Shown here: positions 7,978 to 16,926 of the stretch, one piece after another
Layout: the number at the start of each line of letters is the position of its first letter
Numbering within the stretch: position 1 is the first letter of the stretch
NCBI GenBank assembly: GCA_022009975.1
Contig: CP091733.1
Span: 2,524,501-2,588,500, forward strand
Length of the DNA: 64,000 nt
Source: Phocaeicola vulgatus
Lineage (GTDB): Bacteria > Bacteroidota > Bacteroidia > Bacteroidales > Tannerellaceae
Reading direction: 5' to 3'
Notes under the pieces: model-generated
Databases searched by the model: none
The model's input: only the letters and a program-made list of their open reading frames with translations
Told to the model about the DNA's origin: nothing
Made by a program: the position numbers and the translations under genes

Positions 7978-8743
7978 ACGCTTCAGGTTTTACAATGGAC
8001 AGGATTTCTTCCACAAGTTCTTTCAGACGGCTGCCTCTGAGCAGCGTGCGGGAGGCGGGAAAGATGGTCGAACGGAAGAGGGTCGTACCCTCATCCATGA
8101 CCTCTTTTTTGTAGCGGGTCGTGTTGGGGACTGACGTCTTTAGGATGGGAAGTCCCAACTCGGCAATGACTTTCTCATACATTGCATAGAGAGGTGTTTT
8201 CTCTCTGCCGTCCACCATGTTCCAGAAAAGGTAAATCCCCTTGTTGTCCGTGTCCGCATTATCAGTGACCGCCTGCTTGATAACGGCGGAGAAACTCAGC
8301 GTGCTTTCCAAGGAAATACGGTCGGAAGAGATAGGCGTGAAGATGTAGTCCATACAGGCAAGCGTGTCGATGACACCCCTCGTATTGATGGTGCCCGGCA
8401 AATCGAAAAACACGAAGTCTGTTTCCGATTCATTTTGTTCCAGATAATCCTGTACGACGCCTATGGCTTCGTCCGAGGTCGTACAAAGAATGCTATAGGT
8501 AGGCTTTTGAAGCCGGGAGAATTGGGCGATAGCCAATTCCTGTAGCGAGCTGTTCGTCTCCAAGCCTTTGGCATCCCGTTTTCTCATCTCGTTAATGCTG
8601 AACTGCGGGTAGTCGCAATCCACGACAAGGACATTGTATCCGCAGACATAGTGCAGATAGCTTGCCGCCAAGACCGTAAAGGTCGTTTTGCCGACGCCTC
8701 CCTTCTGGGTGGAGAAGGCGATAAAAACAGGTTTCATTTTCAT
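7961..8743 (-). CDS. traA: Conjugative transposon ATPase TraA (ParA family)
   Basis: A 260-residue ParA-type ATPase. The deviant Walker A KGGVGKTTFT lies at about residues 14-23, 'VLVVDCDYPQ' gives the switch strand, and 'FVFFDLPGTINTRG' the Walker B. It heads the traABCD cluster as in CTnDOT and Tn4555-like elements, where it has been linked to partitioning or transfer. The frame is intact and overlaps traB by 17 bp. The start at 8743 follows a short A/T-rich leader. Upstream on the same strand lie a small reading frame (8805-9102) and the boxed promoter at 9126-9210, probably the operon promoter. Confidence 0.85.
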   Translation of the reverse strand: MKMKPVFIAFSTQKGGVGKTTFTVLAASYLHYVCGYNVLVVDCDYPQFSINEMRKRDAKGLETNSSLQELAIAQFSRLQKPTYSILCTTSDEAIGVVQDYLEQNESETDFVFFDLPGTINTRGVIDTLACMDYIFTPISSDRISLESTLSFSAVIKQAVTDNADTDNKGIYLFWNMVDGREKTPLYAMYEKVIAELGLPILKTSVPNTTRYKKEVMDEGTTLFRSTIFPASRTLLRGSRLKELVEEILSIVKPEAYGREA

Positions 8744-8804
8744 TGTCTTTTTGAGTTTAATACTACATATACTTTATCACGGGAATCTGCCCGTGTCAGT
8801 TGAT

Positions 8805-9102
8805 TCATACCAATACCGGCTTCCTCATCTGTTCGAATATCCCGACGTCCGGGGAACTCCATTTGTCAGAGAGGGATGTGTGCCGATGATGACGGTTGTC
8901 CTCGCCTGCATAAAAAGTGGAGTTGTCCATCCCTTCATTCAGGAATCCCATCGCGGATTTCCCTTTACCTGCGTCAGGACAATTGTACCGTCGTTCGCAG
9001 ATACATCCCTTCGATTGCATTGTCGAAGTTCCATACGTATTCGCTATACATACCCTCGAAAAGGAACACATCCCAATCAGGGACTTTTGCGATGGCGGAC
9101 AT
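8805..9102 (-). CDS. Small unknown protein at the head of the tra operon, frameshifted
   Basis: I do not recognise this gene. From the ATG at 9102 the sequence reads MSAIAKVPDWDVFLFEGMYS, then EYVWNFDNAIEGMYLR, and stops after TTVQLS. In another frame it continues DAGKGKSAMGFLNEGMDNST and FYAGEDNRHHRHTSLSDKW, ending EQMRKPVLV. Codon use and composition suggest one acidic, aromatic-rich soluble protein of about 98 residues broken by one indel near 8965-8980. It starts 24 bp downstream of the TATATTTG box of the boxed promoter and ends 61 bp before traA, so it would be the first gene of the transfer operon. No membrane segment, signal peptide or DNA-binding motif is visible. Confidence 0.5.
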
Positions 9103-9125
9103 CTTCGATTTGCTCTTCGACGGGG

Positions 9126-9210
9126 CAAATATAGATGCCTTCGAAGCTCTTTTTCTACCCTTTTTGCTAACTGCGTACTTGTGGCTTCGATTTGCGTATT
9201 TGTGGCTTCG
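9126..9210 (-). promoter_or_regulatory. ICE regulatory box (tandem) plus -7 element, tra operon promoter
   Basis: Reading the minus strand, a degenerate copy (CGAAGCCACAAATACGCAAA, 9210-9191) is followed directly by the full box CGAAGCCACAAGTACGCAGT (9189-9170). Then come 36 nt and TATATTTG (9133-9126). A small reading frame starts 24 nt further on and traA follows. There is no recognisable -33 TTTG at the right spacing. The tandem arrangement suggests dimeric or cooperative binding of an activator. Confidence 0.65.
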
Positions 9211-9242
9211 TAAAAGATAAGAGACTTAGGTACAAGGCTTAG

Positions 9243-9250
9243 TAACTTTG
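9243..9250 (+). promoter_or_regulatory. Possible -7 box for mobABC
   Basis: TAACTTTG fits the Bacteroidetes -7 consensus and faces mobA. Transcription from it would run through the candidate oriT hairpins. No clear -33 TTTG is visible and the distance to mobA is 260 bp, so this is tentative. Confidence 0.3.
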
Positions 9251-9299
9251 CACCCAAGCGGTAAACCGAAGTTTTCGAGGCATAAAGCGTTCTTTTTTG

Positions 9300-9410
9300 A
9301 GAGACTCGACTTCCGTCCTTCACGGACGGATTTATTTGCGCCGGAGCAAATAGCAAGGTATGTTTTATGCAGCACGACTCCGTTTTTGCAGCATAAAACC
9401 CTTGCTCTTG
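9300..9410. other. Candidate origin of transfer (oriT) with nested inverted repeats
   Basis: Between the divergent tra and mob operons lie three consecutive hairpins: TCCGTCC/GGACGGA (9312-9330, 5-nt loop); ATTTGC/GCAAAT (9334-9351); and a larger one with outer arms AGCAAGG (9353-9359) and CCTTGCT (9400-9406) and inner arms GTTTTATGC (9362-9370) and GCATAAAAC (9391-9399) around a 20-nt loop. Position directly upstream of the mobilization genes and the inverted-repeat structure are what oriT regions of Bacteroidales ICEs look like. The nick site cannot be placed from sequence alone. Confidence 0.5.
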
Positions 9411-9511
9411 CAGAGGGCTGAAAAAACTCCGAAGTCGTTTTTTCTTGGAAGGGAGAATGCCTTGTCTCGAATGCCGGTGATGCCGTGAAACACTAAAATC
9501 CAAAGTAGAAA

Positions 9512-9925
9512 ATGAAACAAAAGAAAATGCGGGGCACAAGCTCCAAAGTGAAGACCGAGAAACGGGTCTCGGTCAATTTTACGGCGATGGAATTTGCCGA
9601 GTTTCTCTCCATGAAAGAGACGGCGGGCGTACAAAGTCAGTCGGCTTTCATCAAGGCAAGAATCTTTAATGAGACATTCCGAGTGATAAAAGTCGATCGT
9701 TCGTTGCTCGATTACTATCAAAAACTGACGACTTTGTACGGACAGTTTCGTAGTGTAGGGATCAATTACAACCAAGTCGTGGTTGCCTTAAAAAGCAATT
9801 TCACCGAGAAAAAAGCCTACGCTATGCTTGCCCAACTGGAGAAACTGACACTCGAATTGGCGGCTATCGGAGGCGAAATCGTACAACTCACCCGTGAATT
9901 TCAAGAGAAATGGTCGCAAAAATAA
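9512..9925 (+). CDS. mobA: Mobilization accessory protein MobA (MobC-like ribbon-helix-helix)
   Basis: A 137-residue basic protein at the start of the mobilization operon. After a Lys/Arg-rich N-terminus it has a short strand 'KRVSVNFTAMEFAEF' followed by two helices, the ribbon-helix-helix layout of relaxase accessory proteins, and a C-terminal helical region with 'INYNQVVVALKSN', typical of the MobC family. Such proteins bind oriT and help the relaxase nick. The frame is intact and overlaps the relaxase gene by 16 bp. The candidate oriT lies 100-200 bp upstream. Confidence 0.78.
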   Translation: MKQKKMRGTSSKVKTEKRVSVNFTAMEFAEFLSMKETAGVQSQSAFIKARIFNETFRVIKVDRSLLDYYQKLTTLYGQFRSVGINYNQVVVALKSNFTEKKAYAMLAQLEKLTLELAAIGGEIVQLTREFQEKWSQK

Positions 9926-11139
9926 GCTATGGAAGTTCCTTGTATGGGGCGTTGGCATACAACGGAGAGAAGGTAAACGAAGGCGTCGCAAGGATATTGG
10001 AAACAAATAAGGTGTTCTGTCCTGCCGATGGTGGGCACGATATTGCTGCTTGTATGCAGGACTTTCTGGCATATATGCCAAGCCAAGTTCGCACGAAGAA
10101 GCCCGTTATTCATATTTCCCTGAACCCGCATCCCGATGATAAAATCACCGATGAGCAGTTCTCTGCCATCGCACAGGAGTATATCGAAAAGATGGGCTAC
10201 GCTAATCAACCCTTTATCGTTTATAAGCACGAGGACATAGACAGACATCATTTGCATATTGTCACCTTAGCCGTCGATGAACAAGGGAAGAAGATAAACG
10301 ATGGCAACAACTTCTACAAGAGTAAGCATATCACACGGGAGATGGAGCAAAGATATGGATTGCATCCTGCCGACAAGAAGCAATTCAAGGAAGCATTTCG
10401 TTTGCAGAAAGTCCGTATAGAAGAAGGAAACCTTAAAAAGCAACTGGCTTCAGTCATCAAACCGGCAGCGAAATTCTACCACTGTCCGAGTTTTAAGGAA
10501 TACCGCGCTTTGCTCTCCACCTATAATATATGTGTGGAAGAGGTCAAAGGGGAAATGTATGGAAAGCCCTATAACGGATTGGTCTATTTTGCTATCGATG
10601 ATAAAGGTAAGAAGGTGGGTAATCCTTTCAAGGCTTCCCTTTTCGGGAAGGCTGTCGGATATGAAGCCTTGCAAAACAGCTTCAAGGCTTCAAAGGAGAA
10701 ACTGAAAGAAAAGCATCTTGCCCCCAAGACCAAAGCGGTCTTAGCCGGAGCATTGAAACGTTCTGCTACGAAAGAGGATTTCAGGGAAAATCTCCATCGC
10801 AAGGGTGTTGATGTTCTCTTCCGGGAGAACGAACAGAGACGGCTCTATGGCATCACCTTCATTGACCACAACAACGGCTGTGTGGTCAATGGTTCACGAC
10901 TGGGCAAGGAACTTTCGGCAAATGCCGTAGCCGAGTGGTTCGACCGCCCGCATCCTGAACTGTCTGCTTCTATACAGCAGAGTGAGAAAGGCGGTATTCC
11001 CCAAACTCTGACTTCGGACGGAGATTCCGTCTTGGGCGGTCTCCTCGATTTGCCCTTGGAAACCCACGGAACGGATTGGGAGGAAGAGCAGTTCCGCAGA
11101 CGAATGCAGCGCAAGAAAAGAAAACAACGTAAACTCTAA
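9910..11139 (+). CDS. mobB: Relaxase (mobilization nuclease) MobB
   Basis: A 409-residue relaxase that nicks oriT and pilots the single strand into the recipient. The N-terminal 'SYGSSLYGALAYNGEKV' offers the tyrosine region. The metal-binding histidine motif is 'HEDIDRHHLHIVTLAVD' near residues 101-117, and 'KPVIHISLNPHPDD' is the conserved core strand that precedes it, as in PF03432-type relaxases of Bacteroidales ICEs. The C-terminus ends in a lysine/arginine cluster. It overlaps mobA and is followed 14 bp later by mobC, so the three form one operon. The frame is intact. Confidence 0.85.
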   Translation: MVAKISYGSSLYGALAYNGEKVNEGVARILETNKVFCPADGGHDIAACMQDFLAYMPSQVRTKKPVIHISLNPHPDDKITDEQFSAIAQEYIEKMGYANQPFIVYKHEDIDRHHLHIVTLAVDEQGKKINDGNNFYKSKHITREMEQRYGLHPADKKQFKEAFRLQKVRIEEGNLKKQLASVIKPAAKFYHCPSFKEYRALLSTYNICVEEVKGEMYGKPYNGLVYFAIDDKGKKVGNPFKASLFGKAVGYEALQNSFKASKEKLKEKHLAPKTKAVLAGALKRSATKEDFRENLHRKGVDVLFRENEQRRLYGITFIDHNNGCVVNGSRLGKELSANAVAEWFDRPHPELSASIQQSEKGGIPQTLTSDGDSVLGGLLDLPLETHGTDWEEEQFRRRMQRKKRKQRKL

Positions 11140-11153
11140 AAAACAGAAAGATT

Positions 11154-14100
11154 ATGTCACAACAAGAAGACGATTTGAGGGCACTGGCGAAAATCATGGA
11201 TTTTCTGCGTGCCGTAAGTATCATATTGGTGTTTGCCCATCTCTATTGGTATTGCTATGAAGCGATACGGCTATGGGGTGTGAATATCGGTGTGGTGGAC
11301 AGGATTCTGATGAACTTCCACCGCACGGCGGGGCTGTTTGGCAATATGCTCTACACCAAACTCTTTGCGCTGGTGCTGATGGGGCTTTCCTGTCTGGGTA
11401 CAAAGGGTGTGAAAGAGGAGCATATCACATGGTCGAAAATAGTGGTATTCATGGGCGTCGGCTTTGTCTTTTTCTTCCTTAATTGGTGGATACTTGCCTT
11501 GCCTCTGCCCATTGAAGCCAATGCGGCTCTCTACGCCTTTACGATGACCGTCGGGTATGTGTGTCTGCTGATGGCGGGACTCTATATGAGCCGTCTGTTG
11601 AAGAACAACCTGATGGAGGATGTCTTCAATCAGGAGAACGAATCCTTTATGCAAGAAACAAGGCTCTTGGAAAACGAATACTCGGTCAATCTGCCAACCC
11701 GATTCTATTATCGCAAGAAATGGAACAGAGGATGGATAAACGTGGTGAATCCTTTCCGTGCGGTCTCCGTATTGGGAACGCCGGGCAGCGGTAAATCCTA
11801 TGCCATCATCAATAATTTCATCAAGCAGCAGATTGAGAAAGGGTTTGCCATCTACTGCTACGACTTCAAGTATCCCGACCTCTCTACAATTGTTTATAAT
11901 CACCTGCTGCATCACTCGGAAGGGTATAAGGTCAAGCCGAAGTTTTATGTGATCAACTTCGATGACCCGAGGCGGTCACATCGCTGTAATCCGATACACC
12001 CCGACTTTATGAGCGACATATCGGATGCCTACGAGTCGGCTTATACGATTATGCTCAACCTCAACAAGACGTGGGTGCAGAAACAGGGAGATTTCTTCGT
12101 GGAGTCACCCATCGTACTCTTCGCCGCCATCATCTGGTATCTCCGCATCTTTGAGGGTGGCAAGTATTGTACCTTTCCGCACGCTATTGAGTTTCTCTGC
12201 CGTAAGTATGAAGACATTTTCCCAATACTGACTTCTTATCCCGAATTGGAGAATTACCTTTCTCCTTTCATGGATGCTTGGCTCGGAGGGGCGGCTGACC
12301 AGTTGCAAGTGCGCCCGTAAGGGTATATGATAAATATAGCTTTGGCAAGCTATTAGGTACGTGTTCTTTGAAATAATTACCTATCACCAACCGGCTTATC
12401 CATTCAACGAAAGACGATGGGGAGTGTAGCATGTCGGTAAAGCCACAAGTGGACTAATTGTCAAGTCCTGACCGGGTGGCGAGGTGAAACGATAGATATG
12501 AGGATAAAGCCTATACTGGTTGAACGATAGTCTGAGCGGCTCGATGGTTAAGCCTTGACGGAAGACAGTTATAGACGTCAAGTCGTGATACCCAACTTCT
12601 CCTTGTAGGTTGTTTGGGCAAAGGAACTTATCACGGAGCAACTACATACATAGTAAAGGACGAAAGTCGTATCCGACAATCTATCATGCTAATAGTTATC
12701 ATATATCTAAACGGGGATTGCCTAAGTGGGGGCAACCCATATGGCAACAGAGCTTCCGTAGTAGTCTGAGCAAGGGAAAGCCTTGTACATGGCGAAGGGG
12801 GGCAGCCAATATCGTTTAATGTCAAATTTTGGAAAATGTGAGAGACATGAAAAGAAATCCAGAAAAGATATTAAACAGTCTAACTGAACACAGTTCCGAC
12901 TTGGCTTACAAGTTTGAACGTTTGTATCGGATACTGTTTAATGAAGAGATGTACTACATTGCCCATGAACGCATCTATGCGAAACAGGGTAATATGACAA
13001 AAGGTGTCGATGGTAAGACCATTGATGGCTTTAGTATATCCCACGTTGAACGGTTAATTGATGCGCTCAAAGATGAAACGTATCAGCCGAAGCCCTCTCA
13101 ACGAGTGTATATTCCCAAGAAAAATGGGAAGATGCGTCCGTTGGGTATTCCGTCATTCATTGACAAGCTTTTGCAGGAAGTTATTCGAATGATTTTGGAA
13201 GCAATATACGAGGGCAGTTTTGAAAACTCCTCTCATGGTTTCAGACCACAGAGAAGTCCACAGACTGCACTTTGGAGCATACAAAAGACATTCAACAATA
13301 CTAAATGGTTTATCGAGGGAGATATTAAAGGCTTCTTCGATAACATCGACCATGAAGTATTGACAACCATTCTTTCAGAACGCATTTCGGATATGCGTTT
13401 CCTACGTCTAATCCGAAAATTCTTGAATGCCGGGTATGTGGAAGATTGGATATTTCATAAATCGTACAGTGGAACACCTCAAGGCGGAATAATAAGCCCT
13501 ATATTGGCAAATATCTACCTTGACAAGTTCGATAAATACGTTAAGGAGTACATCCAAAAATTCGATAAGGGCAAAAGGCGCAAAGAAAATCCGATTGTCA
13601 AACGTTTCGGACAACGAAAAGCCTATTTAGTAGCAAGGCTGAAAAGGTCAACGGACGAAGCAGAACGGCAGCTACTGTTGAAGCAAATTAATGAAATTGT
13701 CAAAGAACGTCTGAAATATCCCGCAAGTGACGAAATGGATGCGAATATGAAACGTCTGAAATATGTGAGATACGCAGATGATTTTCTGATTGGTATAATC
13801 GGCAGCAAAGAAGACTGTATCCACGTCAAAGAGGACATAAAACAAGTTATGGCTGAAAAATTAAAGTTGGAACTGTCTAACGAAAAAACGCTGATAACCA
13901 ATGCAAGGAAACATGCCAAATTCCTTGGATATGATGTATTTGTACGCAAATCCAATGACACCCATAGGGATAAGAACGGACATCTGACAAGAAGTTTGGA
14001 CCACAAGATAGTTTTGTATGTGACTACCGAAGTCATGAGAAAGAAACTCCTTAAATATGATGCGGTCAAAATTACCATACAAAAAGGCAAGGAGGTTTGG

Positions 14101-15633
14101 AAACCGAAAGGTCGTTCATACATGCGTTGTCTTGATGATTTGGAAATTATAAGCCAATATAACTCTGAAATCATGGGGTTCTATAACTTTACTCGATTGC
14201 AAACAACAGTCCTGTGATAGATTCATTCTATAATATAATGGAATACAGTATGTATAAGACATATGCCGCAAAATACAGTACCTCGAAAAAGAAAATCATT
14301 GCGAAGTACAAGAAAAACGGAGTGTTTGCAATACCGTACACCAATAAAAGAGGATATGAGTTTAAACGTGAGTTCTACGACAAAGGCTTTAAACGCAAGG
14401 AACTACCTAATCGATACTTAGATGACAAACTTCCAAACACGGTTGCCATAACTGGTGGCAGAAATGGTCTAATCAAGAGACTTCAAGCACATGTATGTGA
14501 GAACTGCGGTGCTACGGATAGCCTTGAGATGCACCATGTACGCAAATTGAAAGACCTTAAAGGTAAAAGTGATTGGGAAGTTAAAATGATTTCACGTAAA
14601 CGTAAAACATTAGCAGTATGTTCAATATGTCATCACAAGATACACGCAGGAAAGTTAGACTGAATGAGAAGGTGGAGAGCCGTGTACGGGGAGACCTGTA
14701 TGCACGGTTCGGAGGCGAGTGCTTGGAAACCTGCTACTGTCAAAGGTGGCAAGGCGCTGGGTGCTTAGCCTATGGGCAGATAGCCTCCGCCAAGATACCG
14801 CTGTCGAGAATGATAAATCCGCAGCTCTATTGGATTATGACGGGCGATGATTTTACACTGGACATCAATAATCCTAAAGAGCCGAAAATCCTTTGTGTGG
14901 GTAATAACCCGGATCGGCAGAATATCTACGGAGCAGCATTGGGATTGTACAATTCGCGCATCGTGAAGCTGATAAACAAGAAAGGGATGCTGAAAAGTTC
15001 CGTGCTGATAGATGAGCTGCCTACCATATATTTCAAGGGATTGGACAATCTGATTGCCACCGCACGTAGCAATAAAGTGGCGGTATGCTTGGGCTTTCAG
15101 GATTTCTCGCAATTGAAGCGCGATTATGGAGACAGGAAGCGGCTGTGGTGATGAATACCGTCGGAAACATTTTCTCCGGTCAGGTGGTCGGCGAGACGGC
15201 AAAAACCTTATCGGAACGTTTCGGGAAAGTGCTTCAAAAACGGCAAAGTATGAGTATTACCCGAAGCGACAAGACGACCTCCATCTCCACGCAAATGGAC
15301 AGCCTGATTCCGCAGAGCAAGATTTCCACGCTCACGCAGGGAATGTTTGTGGGAGCGGTTGCCGACAACTTCTCCGAACGTATCGAGCAGAAGATATTCC
15401 ACTGTGAGATTGTGGTGGACAATGCGAAAGTGGCAAAGGAAACAGCCGCTTACCGACCGATACCCGTTCTGACGGACTTCACGAATGAAAACGGAGAGGA
15501 TATGATGGAACAGGAAATCAAGGCGAATTATGACCGTGTAAAGACGGAGGTGCGGGACATCGTGGAACGGGAGTTGCAACGGATTGCTGATGACCCGGAA
15601 CTTTCCAAGCTACTCAGTAGCAAAAAATCATAA
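11154..15633 (+). CDS. mobC: Type IV coupling protein MobC, split by a group II intron
   Basis: The coupling ATPase links the relaxosome to the secretion channel. Exon 1 (11154-12308, 385 codons) has an N-terminal membrane domain with about four hydrophobic segments, then the Walker A motif GTPGSGKSYA near residue 208, and ends GGAADQLQ. Exon 2 (14774-15633) resumes GQIASAKIPLSRM in the same phase and carries the Walker B 'VLIDELPTIY' and 'CLGFQDFSQL'. A one-base loss at 15135-15136 (GGG read as GG) breaks exon 2; restored, the spliced product is about 671 residues, normal for the family. Function depends on removal of the intron at 12309-14773. Confidence 0.85.
12309..14773 (+). mobile_element. 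Group II intron (complete, 2.47 kb) in mobC
   Basis: The intron starts GTGCGCCCGTAAGG (the group II 5' consensus GUGYG) and ends ...CCTAT (AY). Removing it joins mobC codons exactly, in phase 0. Domain V is recognisable at 14677-14710: a 34-nt hairpin beginning GAGCCGTG and ending CACGGTTC, containing the AGC triad, with domain VI after it. The first 520 bases before the RT gene hold several hairpins expected of domain I. It lies on the coding strand of its host gene, as needed for splicing, and encodes an RT-HNH maturase. Exon-intron pairing (IBS/EBS) was looked for by eye and not established. Confidence 0.9.
12829..14663 (+). CDS. ltrA: Group II intron maturase: reverse transcriptase with HNH endonuclease
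   Basis: The repaired protein is about 611 residues. RT motifs are in order: 'YIPKKNGKMRPLGIPSFIDK', 'SHGFRPQRSPQTAL', 'WFIEGDIKGFFDNI', 'SGTPQGGIISPILANIYLD', the catalytic YADDF near residue 314, and 'SNEKT'. The maturase (X) domain follows, and at the C-terminus an HNH endonuclease with 'CENCGATDSLEMHHVRKL' and 'CSICHHKIH'. Two open frames meet at 14188-14190, where TTTT appears as TTT; adding one base gives 'YNFYSIANNSPVIDSFYNIM', joining them. It promotes intron splicing and mobility (retrohoming). It is very probably translated from the unspliced mobC transcript. Confidence 0.88.
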
Positions 15634-15676
15634 GAAATGGGTAGACCTTTTATTTGATTAAGAGAGTGGGAAATCG

Positions 15677-15684
15677 TATTTTTG
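15677..15684 (+). promoter_or_regulatory. -7 promoter box for the B-box-like gene
   Basis: TATTTTTG fits TAnnTTTG. Transcription starting about 7 nt downstream would exclude the upstream in-frame ATG at 15682 and favour the start at 15706. Confidence 0.4.
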
Positions 15685-15705
15685 AACACGATAATTGATG
15701 ATACG

Positions 15706-16152
15706 ATGAATTGTTTTAATCATACCCAAGAACCGGCGGTAGCCCAGTGTTCCGATTGCGGGAAAGGGCTGTGTCCTGAATGTGCAGCAAGGTATCAGCC
15801 GATACTTTGCTCTCCTTGTTATAAGAAAAGAAAGGACAGAGCCATCTGGGATAATCTCTACTACCTTATCCTATACACCGCATTCTTTGTCATAGGTTAT
15901 AAACTCGACTTTATGACCACCAAACGGATGCCTGACATGCAGTGGATGTCCGGATATGTTCTGATGGCTTTCTGGGCAGGGTATGTGTTCATCAACAAGG
16001 TGCTGCCGTGGAAGATGACAGCAGGGACGACAGGGCAATGGAATTTCTACTATGTATTCAAATTCCTGCTTTATCTCGTAGGCGGTTTCTTTGTCGCTCC
16101 TTTCGTTGTCCTTTGGACGGTATATAAGTTCATAAGAGCACTTCGCCAATAG
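15706..16152 (+). CDS. B-box zinc-finger-like membrane protein
   Basis: A protein of 148 residues. The N-terminus carries a compact zinc-binding pattern, 'CFNHTQEPAVAQCSDCGKGL' followed by 'CPECAARYQPILCSPC', with Cys/His spacing like a B-box. Three to four hydrophobic segments follow (about residues 47-65, 78-96, 115-140). Similar proteins occur after the mobilization genes in other Bacteroidales ICEs; no function is known. The start at 15706 is preferred over 15682 because a -7 box overlaps the latter. It stands alone between mobC and the ECF sigma gene, the first cargo gene. Confidence 0.65.
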   Translation: MNCFNHTQEPAVAQCSDCGKGLCPECAARYQPILCSPCYKKRKDRAIWDNLYYLILYTAFFVIGYKLDFMTTKRMPDMQWMSGYVLMAFWAGYVFINKVLPWKMTAGTTGQWNFYYVFKFLLYLVGGFFVAPFVVLWTVYKFIRALRQ

Positions 16153-16336
16153 AAGATTCTCCAACCCTTAGTTAGAGAAGTTGCTAACTCTTTTTTGAAG
16201 AGGCTTGAAGAACTTGTGCAACTAATAGCGGCTTTGTATATGCAACATGTGTCAAACTGTTAAATATATATATATAAAGTATTTTAATATGTCGCACAAC
16301 GCACTGCGGTTTCTTGGAAGGATTATAAACTTTTCG

Positions 16337-16344
16337 TATATTTG
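16337..16344 (+). promoter_or_regulatory. -7 promoter box of the sigma-factor operon
   Basis: TATATTTG lies 75 bp before the ECF sigma start in an otherwise gene-free, very A/T-rich 267-bp stretch (16153-16419). A -33 TTTG at the right spacing is not obvious. Confidence 0.4.
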
Positions 16345-16419
16345 GTAGTTGCCAGTATAAAAAAACTTAAAAACACAATAATCCATGCAAAGGAATACTA
16401 TAATCTTTATCATTAATAT

Positions 16420-16926
16420 ATGATAACTATAAATCTCATGGAGCTATTAGAACGGTGTAAGAAAGGAGACAAAGAAGCATTAGGACTACTTTATACAACC
16501 TATTCAAAGCGGATGATGTGCGTCATCTGCCACTATATTCCTGATTTGAACGCTGCACGAGATATACTGCATGACGGCTTCCTTATCATTTTCAGTCGTA
16601 TCAACCAACTCCGGGATGCAGAAAAGCTGGAGTATTGGATGGGGACGATAATGAAAAATCTAGCATTGCAATATCTTAAAGAACAGGATTTTATCCAACT
16701 GCTTACAGGCGATTATGATGCGCTTGACATACCAGAGTTTGAAGAATCTATCACCATAGAGGAATTGGAGATAATGATAAACCGTCTTCCTATGGGGTAT
16801 CGAAAGGTGTTCAAACTTGCTGTGCTGGAGAACAAGTCCCATAAAGAAATAGCAAACCTGCTTGGAATTTCAGAACAGACATCCGGCTCTCAATTATTTC
16901 ATGCACGGGTTATGCTTCGCAAATGA
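16420..16926 (+). CDS. ECF-type RNA polymerase sigma factor
   Basis: A 168-residue sigma-70 family protein of the ECF class. Region 2 is visible as 'LGLLYTTYSKRMMCVICHYI' and 'ARDILHDGFLIIFSRINQ', and region 4 as 'RLPMGYRKVFKLAVLENKSH' followed by 'KEIANLLGISEQTSGSQLFHAR', the -35-binding helix-turn-helix. It overlaps the next gene by 4 bp. In Bacteroidetes such pairs are usually a sigma factor with a membrane-bound regulator. The local A/T content is much higher than in the transfer genes, so this cargo probably has another origin. Confidence 0.85.
   Translation: MITINLMELLERCKKGDKEALGLLYTTYSKRMMCVICHYIPDLNAARDILHDGFLIIFSRINQLRDAEKLEYWMGTIMKNLALQYLKEQDFIQLLTGDYDALDIPEFEESITIEELEIMINRLPMGYRKVFKLAVLENKSHKEIANLLGISEQTSGSQLFHARVMLRK

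Noticed and set aside
9242..9251. GTAACTTTGC as an attachment core
   Set aside because: It fits GTANNTTTGC but is in the middle of the ICE; such matches arise from -7 promoter boxes.
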